Shown: one piece after another, positions 18,088-26,444 of the stretch
Layout of the letters: each line of letters opens with the position of its first letter
How positions within the stretch are numbered: position 1 is the first letter of the stretch
NCBI GenBank assembly: GCA_965248335.1
Contig: CBDFIY010000002.1
Coordinates: 838,537 to 902,536 of the forward strand
Source: CAKMZU01 sp965248335
GTDB lineage: Bacteria > Pseudomonadota > Gammaproteobacteria > Pseudomonadales > DT-91
Length of the DNA stretch: 64,000 nt
Direction: 5' to 3'
Translations under genes and position numbers: made by a program
Notes under the pieces: model-generated
The model's database searches: none
Seen by the model: the letters and a program-made list of their open reading frames with translations, nothing else
What the model was told of the DNA's origin: nothing

Positions 18088-19832
18088 GTTCGCTCCGTCT
18101 TACTTAAAAGCATGTCGCGCATAGAGCCATTGGGTGCGATTTGCATAGGGTACACATGTTCGTGCGGGTCGACATAAATATCCATGAACACCAAGCGGTC
18201 TTTCATGGCGAAGGCTTTTTCCATCGCTTCTTCGAGCTCTTCGATTTTATCGACTTTTATACCAACGTGACCATAGGCCTCAGCAAGCTTAATAAAATCA
18301 GGCAGAGAATCCTGGTAAACACTTTGTGAATAACGACCTTCATACTGCATATCTTGCCACTGCTTAACCATGCCTAAATAACCATTATTTAGGTTGATGA
18401 TTTTGACAGGCAAATTGTATTGTGTGCAGGTCGATAGCTCTTGAATATTCATTTGAATACTGCCTTCACCTGTCACTGTGCAAACTTGTGCGTCAGGGAA
18501 TGCCAGTTGACAACCCATGGCAGCAGGTAAACCAAAACCCATCGTGCCAAGCCCGCCAGAATTGATCCATCGACGCGGCTTATTAAACCGATAGTATTGT
18601 GCGGCAAACATTTGGTGTTGGCCAACATCAGAGCACACAAAAGCATCGCCTTTGGTTACTTTGAAGAGTGTTTCGATGACTTGCTGCGGTTTTATTAACC
18701 CGCTGCTTGTGTCATAACGTGGCTTTAGCCATAGACCGTAATTTTCACGCCAAAGATTAATCTGTTGCCACCATTCTTCGAGTGATGTTTTGTAATCGTT
18801 GATAGCGGATTCGCCAGCAATCTCAGGTAAGAGCTGTAGCATATCGTTCAAGACACTTTTAACGGTGCCAACGATAGGGATATCAATCGCAATGGTTTTA
18901 GCGATGGAGGCTGGGTCAATATCGACATGTATGATTTTTGCACTCGGGCAAAATTTTGAGGGCGTATTGGTAACGCGATCATCGAAGCGCGCACCGAGTG
19001 CGAGAATAACATCCGCATGATGCATGGCGTTGTTCGCTTCATATGTGCCATGCATGCCGAGCATGCCTAAGAATTGCGGATCTGTGCCGGGGTAGGCCCC
19101 AAGACCCATTAAGGTGTTGTTAACAGGTAGCTGGAGCTTGCGAGCAAAATGCGTTAATTCCTCTGACGCATTACCTTGGATTACGCCGCCGCCAACATAT
19201 AAAACAGGGCGTTTTGCCGTAAGCAAAAGCTTGAGTGCTTTTTTGATTTGTCCGCTATGGCCTTTTTCGACAGGTGTGTAAGAGCGGATAGACACTTTTT
19301 CAGGGTATTCGTAGGGGTATTTGAGGTCGGGGTGCGTTAAATCTTTAGGTATATCAACGACGACAGGCCCCGGCCTTCCCGATTGCGCAATGTAAAACGC
19401 TTTTTTAAGCATCAGAGGAATGTCTTCGGTTTTCTTAACCAAAAAACTGTGTTTAACGATAGGGCGTGAAATGCCGACCATATCGGTTTCCTGGAAGGCA
19501 TCTTCACCGATCAAGTGGCTTTGTACTTGCCCAGAAAGAACAACCATAGGGATGGAATCCATATAGGCTGTCGCAATGCCGGTTATGGCGTTGGTTGCTC
19601 CTGGGCCTGATGTGACAAGCACAACACCGGTTTTGCCTGTTGCTCGTGAATAAGCATCAGCCGCATGGGTAGCCGCCTGTTCGTGCCGGACGAGAATGTG
19701 CGGTGTGAATTGGCTTTGATGCAAGGCATCATAAATGTGCAAAACCGCGCCGCCCGGATAGCCGAATATAAACTCGACTCCTTCGTCTTTTAGTGCGCGA
19801 GCAATCATTTCACCGCCCGATAGCAATTCCAA
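18084..19832 (-). CDS. ilvI: Acetolactate synthase large (catalytic) subunit
   Basis: The 582-residue thiamine-diphosphate enzyme that makes acetolactate or acetohydroxybutyrate, the first common step in branched-chain amino-acid synthesis. The N-terminal GYPGGAVLHIYDAL leads to RHEQAATHAADAY, which contains the catalytic Glu49. The C-terminal TDP motif GEGSIQMNIQEL...LNN is around residues 442-470. The start is TTG at 19832, matching the E. coli start MEMLSGAEM and preceded by AGAGGA. The promoter lies in the 118 bases between this start and an insertion sequence. Confidence 0.96.
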   Translation of the reverse strand: MELLSGGEMIARALKDEGVEFIFGYPGGAVLHIYDALHQSQFTPHILVRHEQAATHAADAYSRATGKTGVVLVTSGPGATNAITGIATAYMDSIPMVVLSGQVQSHLIGEDAFQETDMVGISRPIVKHSFLVKKTEDIPLMLKKAFYIAQSGRPGPVVVDIPKDLTHPDLKYPYEYPEKVSIRSYTPVEKGHSGQIKKALKLLLTAKRPVLYVGGGVIQGNASEELTHFARKLQLPVNNTLMGLGAYPGTDPQFLGMLGMHGTYEANNAMHHADVILALGARFDDRVTNTPSKFCPSAKIIHVDIDPASIAKTIAIDIPIVGTVKSVLNDMLQLLPEIAGESAINDYKTSLEEWWQQINLWRENYGLWLKPRYDTSSGLIKPQQVIETLFKVTKGDAFVCSDVGQHQMFAAQYYRFNKPRRWINSGGLGTMGFGLPAAMGCQLAFPDAQVCTVTGEGSIQMNIQELSTCTQYNLPVKIINLNNGYLGMVKQWQDMQYEGRYSQSVYQDSLPDFIKLAEAYGHVGIKVDKIEELEEAMEKAFAMKDRLVFMDIYVDPHEHVYPMQIAPNGSMRDMLLSKTERT

Positions 19833-19903
19833 AATCGAGTCCTCTAATTGATAGATAAAAGTAGGAGATTCTTACCGAAATGGTTCCGGCAGAAAAGCTG
19901 CTA

Positions 19904-19932
19904 ATTCTTGTACTTTATCAAGAAAATGTCAA
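19904..19932 (-). promoter_or_regulatory. Probable sigma70 promoter of ilvIN
   Basis: On the minus strand a perfect -35 box TTGACA (19932-19927), a 17-base spacer and a weak -10 box AAGAAT (19909-19904) lie about 70 bases before the ilvI start. The right flank is the ISAs1-type element, whose edge is 18 bases beyond the -35 box. Confidence 0.6.
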
Positions 19933-20057
19933 CATGTAGGCGGTTTTAGGCACGGCGAATTTTCCCTAGTTAATTTTCCTTGTAAAAACAAAAACATAAC
20001 CCTATCAACTGGACAAAAGCAATTTGTTCTGTAAAATGCCATACCTCAAACAGACAA

Positions 20058-21125
20058 ATGAGAAGTGGCTTGCGGCACTCCCGATTAAAGGTTAGACCCG
20101 TAGATGCAGCGGAAGAGCAGCTATTTCAAGACCTCATGCAAGCTCATCACTACCTTGGGGCACTACGGAAAATTGGTAATACAATCTGGTATTTCGCCAT
20201 AATTGATGATCAGCCTGTCGCATTGCTCAGTTTTTCTGCAGCTGCACTGAAGTGCGCAGACAGGGATCAGTGGATTGGCTGGAGCTATAGGCATCAATAC
20301 GACAGGCTAAATTTAATAGCCAATAATTCACGTTTTCTGATATTGCCTGGCTGCCACGCTAAAAACCGAGCATCACAAATCCTTTCCTTATGCCGACGAA
20401 GAATTCAAAAAGATTGGATTGAACGCTTTTCTTACCCTTTGTTATTACTCGAAACTTTTGTTGATCCAGAACGCTACCACGGCACGATCTACCGCGCATC
20501 AAATTGGGTGCTTGTTGGCAAAACCAAAGGCTATAGCCGGACAAGAAATCATTACAGCAAACAGTCAGAATCCCAGAAATTAATTTTTCTTCAACCCTTG
20601 CAGAATAATGCAAAAACCATACTTTCCAGCCCCCTTATCGACGAACACTATCAAACAGGAAAAATAAGAAGAATGAAACTCACTGCAGATCAAATGCTAT
20701 CTTTGTATGACGCGTTTAAGGGTGTTGATGATAGCCGCAGAGCACAAGGAAAAAAACATAAAATGCCTAACATATTATCTTTATCTGTAGCGGCAGTTCT
20801 TTGTGGCATGATTGGATATAAAGATATTTCCATCTGGGTTCAGTCACTAGGGCAAAAAGCGCGTAGCCGCTTTAAATGTAGAAAACGCAATGGCATCTAT
20901 GAGGTTCCAAGCCGGACGGTTATTCGAAACGCACTAATTAATATTAAACCAGAGCAACTTGATCAGGCTCTGAATGCGTGGAACGAACAATATGCATCCA
21001 TCGACGAAAGCCTTGCGATTGATGGGAAAACAATGTGCGGAGCCATTAATGAAAAAGGTTTTCAGACACATATAATGAGCGCTATTGGTCATAAAAGTGG
21101 GCGTTGTTACACTCAAAAAAAGTAG
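20058..21125 (+). CDS. DruA (DUF4338) domain fused to N-terminal part of ISAs1 transposase
   Basis: A 355-residue first part of the transposase. Residues 1 to about 200 are a DUF4338/Druantia DruA-type domain: HHYLGALRKIGNTIWYFAI, then ILSLCRRRIQKDW, LLLETFVDPERYHGTIYRAS and GYSRTR. From about residue 213 the ISAs1 family transposase begins (AFKGVDDSRRAQGKKHKMP), with the first catalytic aspartate at Asp322 in AIDGKTMCGA. The frame ends at TAG 21123-21125, inside a run of seven A. The remaining DDE residues are encoded in the -1 frame, and a -1 shift would give a 597-residue fusion. DruA is best known as a component of the Druantia anti-phage system; here the domain belongs to a transposon protein. 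Confidence 0.88.
   Translation: MRSGLRHSRLKVRPVDAAEEQLFQDLMQAHHYLGALRKIGNTIWYFAIIDDQPVALLSFSAAALKCADRDQWIGWSYRHQYDRLNLIANNSRFLILPGCHAKNRASQILSLCRRRIQKDWIERFSYPLLLLETFVDPERYHGTIYRASNWVLVGKTKGYSRTRNHYSKQSESQKLIFLQPLQNNAKTILSSPLIDEHYQTGKIRRMKLTADQMLSLYDAFKGVDDSRRAQGKKHKMPNILSLSVAAVLCGMIGYKDISIWVQSLGQKARSRFKCRKRNGIYEVPSRTVIRNALINIKPEQLDQALNAWNEQYASIDESLAIDGKTMCGAINEKGFQTHIMSAIGHKSGRCYTQKK
21116..21122 (+). promoter_or_regulatory. A_AAA_AAG slippery heptamer, candidate -1 frameshift site
   Basis: In the zero frame the codons read CAA AAA AAG TAG, so the heptamer A_AAA_AAG is in exactly the phase used for programmed -1 frameshifting. After slipping, GTA GGT GTC follows and joins directly to the second part of the transposase. 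A homopolymer mutation or sequencing error giving an accidental shift is the alternative. Confidence 0.65.
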
Positions 21126-21850
21126 GTGTCTTGGCAGTGGATGGTAGCGATGAAGAAAAACAAACAAATGAAATAAAAGTAGCTGCACCAATGCTGGACA
21201 GCATCAACATTAAAGGGAAAACAATCACTGCAGATGCACTACTTACACAAAGAGAATTTGCTACTTACATTGTAGGTAAGCGCGAAGCAAATTATCATTT
21301 AACTGTAAAAGGTAATCAAAAAAATCTTCTAGGAGATATTAAATTACATTTCAAAAATATAAAGAAAGAAGCAGATTATATTAAAACGGGTAAAGGAGAG
21401 CATGGCCGGATAGAAACGCGAAAAATATGGACCACAACAGAGCTAAATGACTATCTTGATTTTCCGTATGTTCGTCAGGTTTTTATGATTGAGCGTGAAA
21501 GTGTTGAGAAGAAAACGGGCAAGAAAAGCCATGAGATTGTTTATGGTGTTACTAGCATACCAAAGGAAGATGCTAATGCGGAGCGAGTGCTTGAAGATAA
21601 TAGAGGGCATTGGTCTATAGAAAGCTGTCATTATATGATCGACTGGAATTACGATGAGGATCGTAGTCAGATTCGTACCCTGTTTGGCCCTGAAAATATA
21701 ACCCGTCTACGACGCTTTGCTATTGGTCTACTTAAAAGCCGAAAAAGTACAGAAACCATACCCGAAATGATGAAAAAATTAATGTTAAATGTAAGAAGCG
21801 TGTTTGATTATTTGAAAATGACTAAGAATTCAATGGCGACCATGAGTTAG
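21122..21850 (+). CDS. C-terminal part of ISAs1 family transposase (-1 frame)
   Basis: About 242 residues with no convincing ribosome site of their own; they continue the upstream protein after a -1 shift. Visible are TNEIKVAAPMLDSI, the second acidic site ITADALLTQ (Asp in TADA), the conserved YHLTVKGNQKNLLGDI and the third acidic site in NRGHWSIES. A TTG at 21104 could in principle start this frame independently. The sequence across the junction (CYTQKKVG...) reads as an unbroken ISAs1 protein, which supports either programmed recoding or a very recent frameshift mutation. Confidence 0.8.
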   Translation, partial: VGVLAVDGSDEEKQTNEIKVAAPMLDSINIKGKTITADALLTQREFATYIVGKREANYHLTVKGNQKNLLGDIKLHFKNIKKEADYIKTGKGEHGRIETRKIWTTTELNDYLDFPYVRQVFMIERESVEKKTGKKSHEIVYGVTSIPKEDANAERVLEDNRGHWSIESCHYMIDWNYDEDRSQIRTLFGPENITRLRRFAIGLLKSRKSTETIPEMMKKLMLNVRSVFDYLKMTKNSMATMS

Positions 21851-21947
21851 CGTAGATTCGCCGTGGGTTTTAGGTTGGTATTATTGCCATCACTGGCGCA
21901 GAATGTCGTCATTATAAAAATAATGCGTCAAAGCGTTGAGGGAAATC

Positions 21948-22352
21948 ATGGTTAAGCTCTTTTCAATCTCTTTTTTTGTATTGTCCATAGCGTTGTCTGG
22001 TATGTTCGTTAATGCGGGTAAGTTTTATAAATGGGTGGATGAGCAAGGGAATACGCACTACGCCCAAAATCGGCCGGCAGAAGCCGCAGTGAGTGTTGTG
22101 AGAACGTATAATGCCCAGCCAATAAAAGTGGAAACCTCACCTGAGCAACTGAAAAAGCAGCAAGCGTTGATAGCGCCTACCACAAAAACAGAGGCGATTA
22201 AAAAAGATAAAGCGTTGTGTCAACAAGCGAAGAGCAATATCAAGGTGTTAATGAGTCGGCCAATGATTATGCAAGAAGGCAAGTTGATGACCATTGAGGA
22301 AAAAAATAAACAGGTTAAAAGTGCTCGGGATATTGTAACAATTCACTGCTGA
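21948..22352 (+). CDS. DUF4124 domain exported protein
   Basis: A 134-residue exported protein with a signal peptide (SISFFVLSIALSGMFVNAG) followed at once by the DUF4124 core KFYKWVDEQGNTHYAQNRPA. This small domain is widespread in proteobacterial envelope proteins, with no known reaction. Two cysteines near the C-terminus may form a disulfide. ATG 21948 is chosen because GAGGG lies just ahead of it; an in-frame TTG at 21936 is possible. A second DUF4124 protein follows. Confidence 0.8.
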   Translation: MVKLFSISFFVLSIALSGMFVNAGKFYKWVDEQGNTHYAQNRPAEAAVSVVRTYNAQPIKVETSPEQLKKQQALIAPTTKTEAIKKDKALCQQAKSNIKVLMSRPMIMQEGKLMTIEEKNKQVKSARDIVTIHC

Positions 22353-22375
22353 GTAAATTGTTTGTGTTTACAGCT

Positions 22376-22837
22376 ATGGGTAAGTTCATTGCTCGAATAA
22401 AACGTAGATCAGTATTCGTGTTACTGACACTGATAACGTTACCGCTGTGTGCAGAAGTATTTGTTTGGGTAGATGGAAATGGACGGAAACACTTTTCTGA
22501 TCAAAAACCCATAGATCAAGTGGCGAAGGTGAGGACGTTTTCCGAAAACACACACAAAGATCGAGATTCGCTTTCAAGACAGCAGGCGATGAATGCATTT
22601 TTAAATCAGCAATCGAAAGATAAGGCTCAAAAAGAAAAGCAATCGAGAAAAAATGCAAGCGCTAGCAAAAAGAAGCAGGCTAAGTGCGCGTTTGCCAAAC
22701 GTCGCATTCAACATAATAAAGCGGTGAGCGTTATGTACAGCCTGAATGATAAAGGGGAGCGAATCGTTTGGACGGATGCTCAACGTGTTGCCTATACCAA
22801 AAAGTTAAGTAGACGTGCGAAAACGCTTTGCCATTAA
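22376..22837 (+). CDS. DUF4124 domain exported protein, second copy
   Basis: A 153-residue protein with a signal peptide (VFVLLTLITLPLCAE) and the DUF4124 core VFVWVDGNGRKHFSDQKPI. The body is strongly basic (QKEKQSRKNASASKKKQ). ATG 22376 is preferred over an upstream TTG at 22358, though no strong ribosome site is visible for either. It lies 23 bases after the first DUF4124 gene, so they look like a tandem pair, diverged after the shared core. Confidence 0.75.
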   Translation: MGKFIARIKRRSVFVLLTLITLPLCAEVFVWVDGNGRKHFSDQKPIDQVAKVRTFSENTHKDRDSLSRQQAMNAFLNQQSKDKAQKEKQSRKNASASKKKQAKCAFAKRRIQHNKAVSVMYSLNDKGERIVWTDAQRVAYTKKLSRRAKTLCH

Positions 22838-22922
22838 TCGGATGTACGGTTAATAAGCTTTCTTTGCTTGATTAAACCTCGCGCATATTGGGTTGTTGTT
22901 AAGAGAAATCAGGTTATTTTTT

Positions 22923-24227
22923 TTAAATTATACCCATAAGCCATGCGCATAAAAAAACAATGGCACTGAACCCCCAAACCCAGAAAAATGCATAGCGTAT
23001 ATACTCCCCCATCTCAAGCCTCGCAAGCCCCAAAGCCAGCCATAAAGCAGGAGAAAATGGGCTAATAAAAGTACCTAGAATGTTACCTATAATCATGGCA
23101 TAGGCCACAGACAAGGATGGTACACCTTGTGTAGTGGTAATTTGCTCGATGACTGGTAATAAAGCAAAATAATAGGCATCGGTATTGAGTATCAGTTCCA
23201 AAGGAACGCCAAAGAAACCAATGATCAAATGCAAATAAGGCACGAAAATACTTGGCATGATTTGAACGATGCTTTCAGCAAGTGCAGTTAGCATATTTGA
23301 GCCTTTGAGTACGCCTAAAAAAATACCGGCGGCAAAAATAATCGTTGCCATAATAATAGCGCCAGGTGCATGCGCCTTGATACGTTCGAACTGCTCCTTT
23401 TGGCTAGGAAAATTGATGGAAAGTGCAACACTTACGCCAATCATGAAAACTAATGCTGGTGGGATAATAGATGACATGAGTAATGCGATAATACCGAGGG
23501 TGAGTAAGCCGTTTACCCAAAGGTATAATGTTGACCTTCTTGTTACGGCAGTTTGCTGAATGTCAGCGTTATAAAAATCTTGATGAGGGGTAAGTGATTG
23601 CTCAGGCAAATGCCTAATGATTTTTTTTTCACGCCTGCTTAGAAAGTAAGCAAAAGCAATTAAGAGTAAAAATGCAATGCCCTGTACGGGGATTAAGGGA
23701 AGCCATAATTTCACAGGGTCCATTTCTAACACGGTAGCAACACGGCCTAAAGGGCCTGCCCAAGGTAGCATGTTCATGATGCTTGCGCTTAATCCGATGA
23801 GGAGAATCAGTAGGTAGGGGCTCATCTTGAGCCGCTTGTAGAGCGGTAGCAACGCCGGTATAGATATTAAAAATGTTGAGGCGCCAGAGCCATCGAGGTG
23901 TGCGACAGCCGCTATGATAACGGTGGTGATGATGATCGCGGTAATGTTACCTTGTGTGAGCGACAGCATTTTATTTATGATCGTTTCGAAGAGACCAATG
24001 TCCTGCATGAGGCCGAAGTAAAGGATAGCGAAAATGAACATCGTCGATATGCTCATTACCTTTAATAAACCATCATTAAAAAAGAGACTGATTTCCTGGA
24101 AGTTAAAGCCTGCTAAAAGGGCTGCAACTAAGGGAATAAGTGTGAGGGCAACGATAGGGCCGACTCGACCATAAAGAAGAACTGCAACAACGGAAAGTAC
24201 CGTTATCAGGGCGATGAGACTGAGCAT
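22923..24227 (-). CDS. CitMHS family transporter (citrate/metal-proton symport type)
   Basis: A 434-residue inner-membrane transporter with about twelve hydrophobic segments. VAHLDGSGASTFLISIPALLPLYKRL (around residues 108-133) and NMLPWAGPLGRVATVL (about 152-167) are the conserved loops of the CitM/CitH family that takes up citrate with Mg2+ or Ca2+. No regulator or citrate lyase genes are close by. Substrate assignment is by family only. Confidence 0.85.
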   Translation of the reverse strand: MLSLIALITVLSVVAVLLYGRVGPIVALTLIPLVAALLAGFNFQEISLFFNDGLLKVMSISTMFIFAILYFGLMQDIGLFETIINKMLSLTQGNITAIIITTVIIAAVAHLDGSGASTFLISIPALLPLYKRLKMSPYLLILLIGLSASIMNMLPWAGPLGRVATVLEMDPVKLWLPLIPVQGIAFLLLIAFAYFLSRREKKIIRHLPEQSLTPHQDFYNADIQQTAVTRRSTLYLWVNGLLTLGIIALLMSSIIPPALVFMIGVSVALSINFPSQKEQFERIKAHAPGAIIMATIIFAAGIFLGVLKGSNMLTALAESIVQIMPSIFVPYLHLIIGFFGVPLELILNTDAYYFALLPVIEQITTTQGVPSLSVAYAMIIGNILGTFISPFSPALWLALGLARLEMGEYIRYAFFWVWGFSAIVFLCAWLMGII

Positions 24228-24288
24228 GGCGTGCCGTTTTTTTTAGAAAGTTGGTTTATTCGATTGACGGTTTGGTAGAATGTTCCAT

Positions 24289-24474
24289 TTATTCGTCGTT
24301 ATCACTGTTATCTGTGGCAGGCTGATGCACCTCAATTTTTTTCTGTAGGCCTGAGGAGCAAGGTTGTGGTTCCCCATTAATAACTTCAAGAAGTGGGATA
24401 TCTCTAGGTTGTGTTGTGATAGGGGCTTCTTGAAGTACGGTATTCTCAGGTTCTGTTACGGTAGATTTCAACAT
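24289..24474 (-). pseudogene. 3' fragment of a secreted-protein gene cut by the IS3 element
   Basis: A 61-residue open frame (MLKSTVTEPENTV...) whose apparent ATG lies in the terminal repeat region of the IS3 element. Joined to the fragment ending at 26109-26111 it stays in frame (GAT-ATG), so it is most likely the C-terminal part of that gene and not an independent one. The sequence is acidic and polar and I recognise no family. Confidence 0.6.
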
Positions 24475-24496
24475 ACTTGTCGCCTAAAGTTTACTT

Positions 24497-25573
24497 TTAT
24501 GCCGCCTGATTTATTTCCCTATTACTTTTAGATTTCCCTGGGTTTAAATAAACCTCAGCAATGTGATCCCAGTTTCTAATGTCGCCACTCCATCGCTCTG
24601 GGTGCGCCATTTTCGCCTGTAGATAAACAGCTTTACGGTTGATTAAGATAATTCTATCTTGCTTCGTATGACGCTCTACAGGCGTGACATATTTTATGCT
24701 GCTGTGTCTGTGCTCATGATTATACCAATCAGCAAATCCATTCACCCATTTTCGTGCTAAATCTAAACCCTCAAAGGCTTTTTCTGGGTATTCTGGTCGA
24801 TACTTAAGTGTTCTAAATAATGACTCAGAATAAGGGTTATCATTACTAACAGAGGGGCGGCTAAACGACGGAGCAACCCCTAATTCTTGCAGTGTCGCTA
24901 GCATTGTTGCGCCTTTCATCGGGCTACCGTTGTCCGAATGTAAGATCACCTGATTCGGCTTAATCCCTTCACGTAAGCAAATATCTGTCATTAAATCTGC
25001 GGCCAATGCACTGCTTTCTTGTTCATATACCTGCCAACCAACAATCTTTCGGCTATAAATATCCATGACAAGATACAAGTAATAAAACAAGCCTTTTACC
25101 GTTGTTGGTAAATACGTAATATCCCAACTATAAATCTGATTCGGGCCTGTGGCCGTCAACGATTCAGGTTTTGTAATAACTCTGGCAGGCTTACTTCTCA
25201 GCCGATGCTTATCTTGTTTATGTGCTTTTAACACACGGTAAATAGTGGATTCAGATGCGATGTACACACCTTTATCTGCAAGCATTGGCACGATGACGCT
25301 GGGCGATAAATTCGCGTATTCAGGTTGGTTGCAGACCTGAATAATACGCTGTCTCTCAAGCTCACTGAGCTTATTACAAGGGCTGTGCTTGGCTGACAAA
25401 CGACCATCTTCATCGCCCTCTGGTCGCGCCCAGCGCTGTAATGTTTTTGGTGTAATGCCTATAATATCGCAAGCCTGCCTTTGCCTAGCACCATTGGATC
25501 GAGCCTCGCTAATCAAGTGAATAATATCATCACGCTCTTGTTTCACTATTAGCTGGCCTCGTCGCTTTCCCAT
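24497..25573 (-). CDS. IS3-family transposase OrfB (integrase core)
   Basis: A 358-residue protein with an N-terminal helix-turn-helix of the HTH_21 type (LSPSVIVPMLADKGVYIASESTIYRVL) and the rve integrase core. The DDE acids are Asp in YSWDITYLP, Asp in LHSDNGSPMKG, and Glu in NPYSESLFRTLKY. It is expected to be made mainly as an OrfAB fusion by -1 frameshifting at the A8 tract just upstream; ATG 25573 would give OrfB alone. All three catalytic acids are intact, so the element may be active. Confidence 0.92.
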   Translation of the reverse strand: MGKRRGQLIVKQERDDIIHLISEARSNGARQRQACDIIGITPKTLQRWARPEGDEDGRLSAKHSPCNKLSELERQRIIQVCNQPEYANLSPSVIVPMLADKGVYIASESTIYRVLKAHKQDKHRLRSKPARVITKPESLTATGPNQIYSWDITYLPTTVKGLFYYLYLVMDIYSRKIVGWQVYEQESSALAADLMTDICLREGIKPNQVILHSDNGSPMKGATMLATLQELGVAPSFSRPSVSNDNPYSESLFRTLKYRPEYPEKAFEGLDLARKWVNGFADWYNHEHRHSSIKYVTPVERHTKQDRIILINRKAVYLQAKMAHPERWSGDIRNWDHIAEVYLNPGKSKSNREINQAA

Positions 25574-26070
25574 ATTTCGTGGACTTTTTTTTGGAGTACT
25601 AGCAGCGCTGCTGTTTCAGCTAATGCCTTATCTTTACGGTTTAACTCCTTTTTTAGTAACTTAATGTCATTTTTAAATTGCTTATTCTCACTTTGAATTT
25701 CTGAAGCAGTCGATAGGGGCTTATTCTTGATAAAATCACCTCTCCATTGGTTGATATGATGTGGGTATATTCCTTTCTCTCGGCAAAGCTGGCTGATGTC
25801 CTCGACGCTCAAAGATCCGCAGGCAATGACCATATTCAAACGTTCTTCAGCGCTCCAATCTTGGGGCCTTTTTTCTTTAACCATGGTCATTACCCCACCA
25901 TCTAATGGTTGATTAAGCCGTTGCTCTTTAGCCTGTCTAATCCATTTTTGTAACGTCGAATGGCCAATACCTAAGTTTTCAGCCACATCCTTGATGCTCA
26001 TACATTCTTGTCGGCTCAATGCCTTTTCTATTGCCTGTATCTTAAACGAATGGGTAAACGATTTTCTCAT
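25549..26070 (-). CDS. IS3-family transposase OrfA
   Basis: A 173-residue DNA-binding protein. The helix-turn-helix is SIKDVAENLGIGHSTLQKWIRQ (about residues 24-45), and a leucine- and lysine-rich coiled segment (NKQFKNDIKLLKKELNRKDKALAETAALLVL) follows near the C-terminus. The frame overlaps orfB by 25 bases in the -1 relation typical of IS3 elements. Confidence 0.92.
   Translation of the reverse strand: MRKSFTHSFKIQAIEKALSRQECMSIKDVAENLGIGHSTLQKWIRQAKEQRLNQPLDGGVMTMVKEKRPQDWSAEERLNMVIACGSLSVEDISQLCREKGIYPHHINQWRGDFIKNKPLSTASEIQSENKQFKNDIKLLKKELNRKDKALAETAALLVLQKKVHEIWESDEAS
25585..25592 (-). promoter_or_regulatory. A8 slippery tract for OrfA/OrfB frameshift
   Basis: On the minus strand the orfA codons CAA AAA AAA GTC include A_AAA_AAA. 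A -1 slip here moves into the orfB frame. Programmed -1 frameshifting on an A-rich slippery site is the standard mode in the IS3 family. Confidence 0.7.
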
Positions 26071-26110
26071 TTTTTATGCCTCTAATTAAAATTTTAGAGG
26101 CGACAAGTAT

Positions 26111-26444
26111 CCTGACACAGGGGGGTTATAACAGGATCTTTAAATATGTTGGGAAGCTTTGCTAATGCAGCATCTGGAATTTTTTCCAGACAGTTTTCAG
26201 GTAGTGCAAACGTTGGTCGGTTGTTAAAGGTATTCCATATTGCATTAATGCCACACCAGAGCGTGCAGGCTGAACAGGCAACAGTGCTAGAAGCACATGC
26301 GCTAACTTGAACTATCTCTGCTGGTGACATTGCTGATGTTACTGTTATATGCCCAAACAAAATTATTGTTGGAAGTAGTTTTTTCCAATACTTTATAGTG
26401 CTTGTGAGTGAGGTGTTAATCACTGATTTTGTAAAGTGTACCAT
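26111..26444 (-). pseudogene. 5' fragment of a secreted-protein gene cut by the IS3 element
   Basis: This part encodes about 112 host residues before running into the element (the open frame ends TCRL inside the inverted repeat). It has a signal sequence (LLPTIILFGHITVTSAMS) and many cysteines (SACASSTVACSACTLWCG), then a hydrophobic stretch and PLCQD. Removing the element and rejoining to 24474 restores a protein of about 173 residues. I recognise no family. Confidence 0.6.

Larger units (their letters stand above)
19951..21865 (+). mobile_element. Complete ISAs1-type insertion sequence (1915 bp) with DruA-fused transposase
   Basis: Both ends can be placed exactly. The left end CACGGCGAATTTTCCCTA (19951-19968) and the reverse complement of the right end, CACGGCGAATCTACGCTA (21848-21865), agree at 15 of 18 positions. 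A perfect 9-bp target duplication GGTTTTAGG flanks the element at 19942-19950 and 21866-21874. The right inverted repeat overlaps the transposase stop codon. The intact duplication argues for a fairly recent insertion. The element carries one split transposase gene. Confidence 0.93.
24473..26110 (-). mobile_element. IS3-family insertion sequence (about 1.64 kb)
   Basis: Two overlapping minus-strand frames (orfA, orfB) with the IS3 DDE core lie between inverted ends. ATACTTGTCGCCT at 24473-24485 is matched by the inverse AGGCGACAAGTAT at 26098-26110 (13 of 13). Since the outer AT and TA bases belong to the symmetric repeat, the exact edge is ambiguous by two to three bases, and only a TA dinucleotide could be a target duplication. 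The element interrupts a secreted-protein gene. Confidence 0.88.

Noticed and set aside
20058..21125. Druantia defence system
   Set aside because: A DruA-like domain is present, but no DruE helicase or other Druantia gene is nearby and the domain is within a transposable element.
21104..21850. Second half of the ISAs1 transposase as an independent gene starting at TTG 21104
   Set aside because: No ribosome site, and protein similarity runs continuously across the slippery site from the upstream frame.
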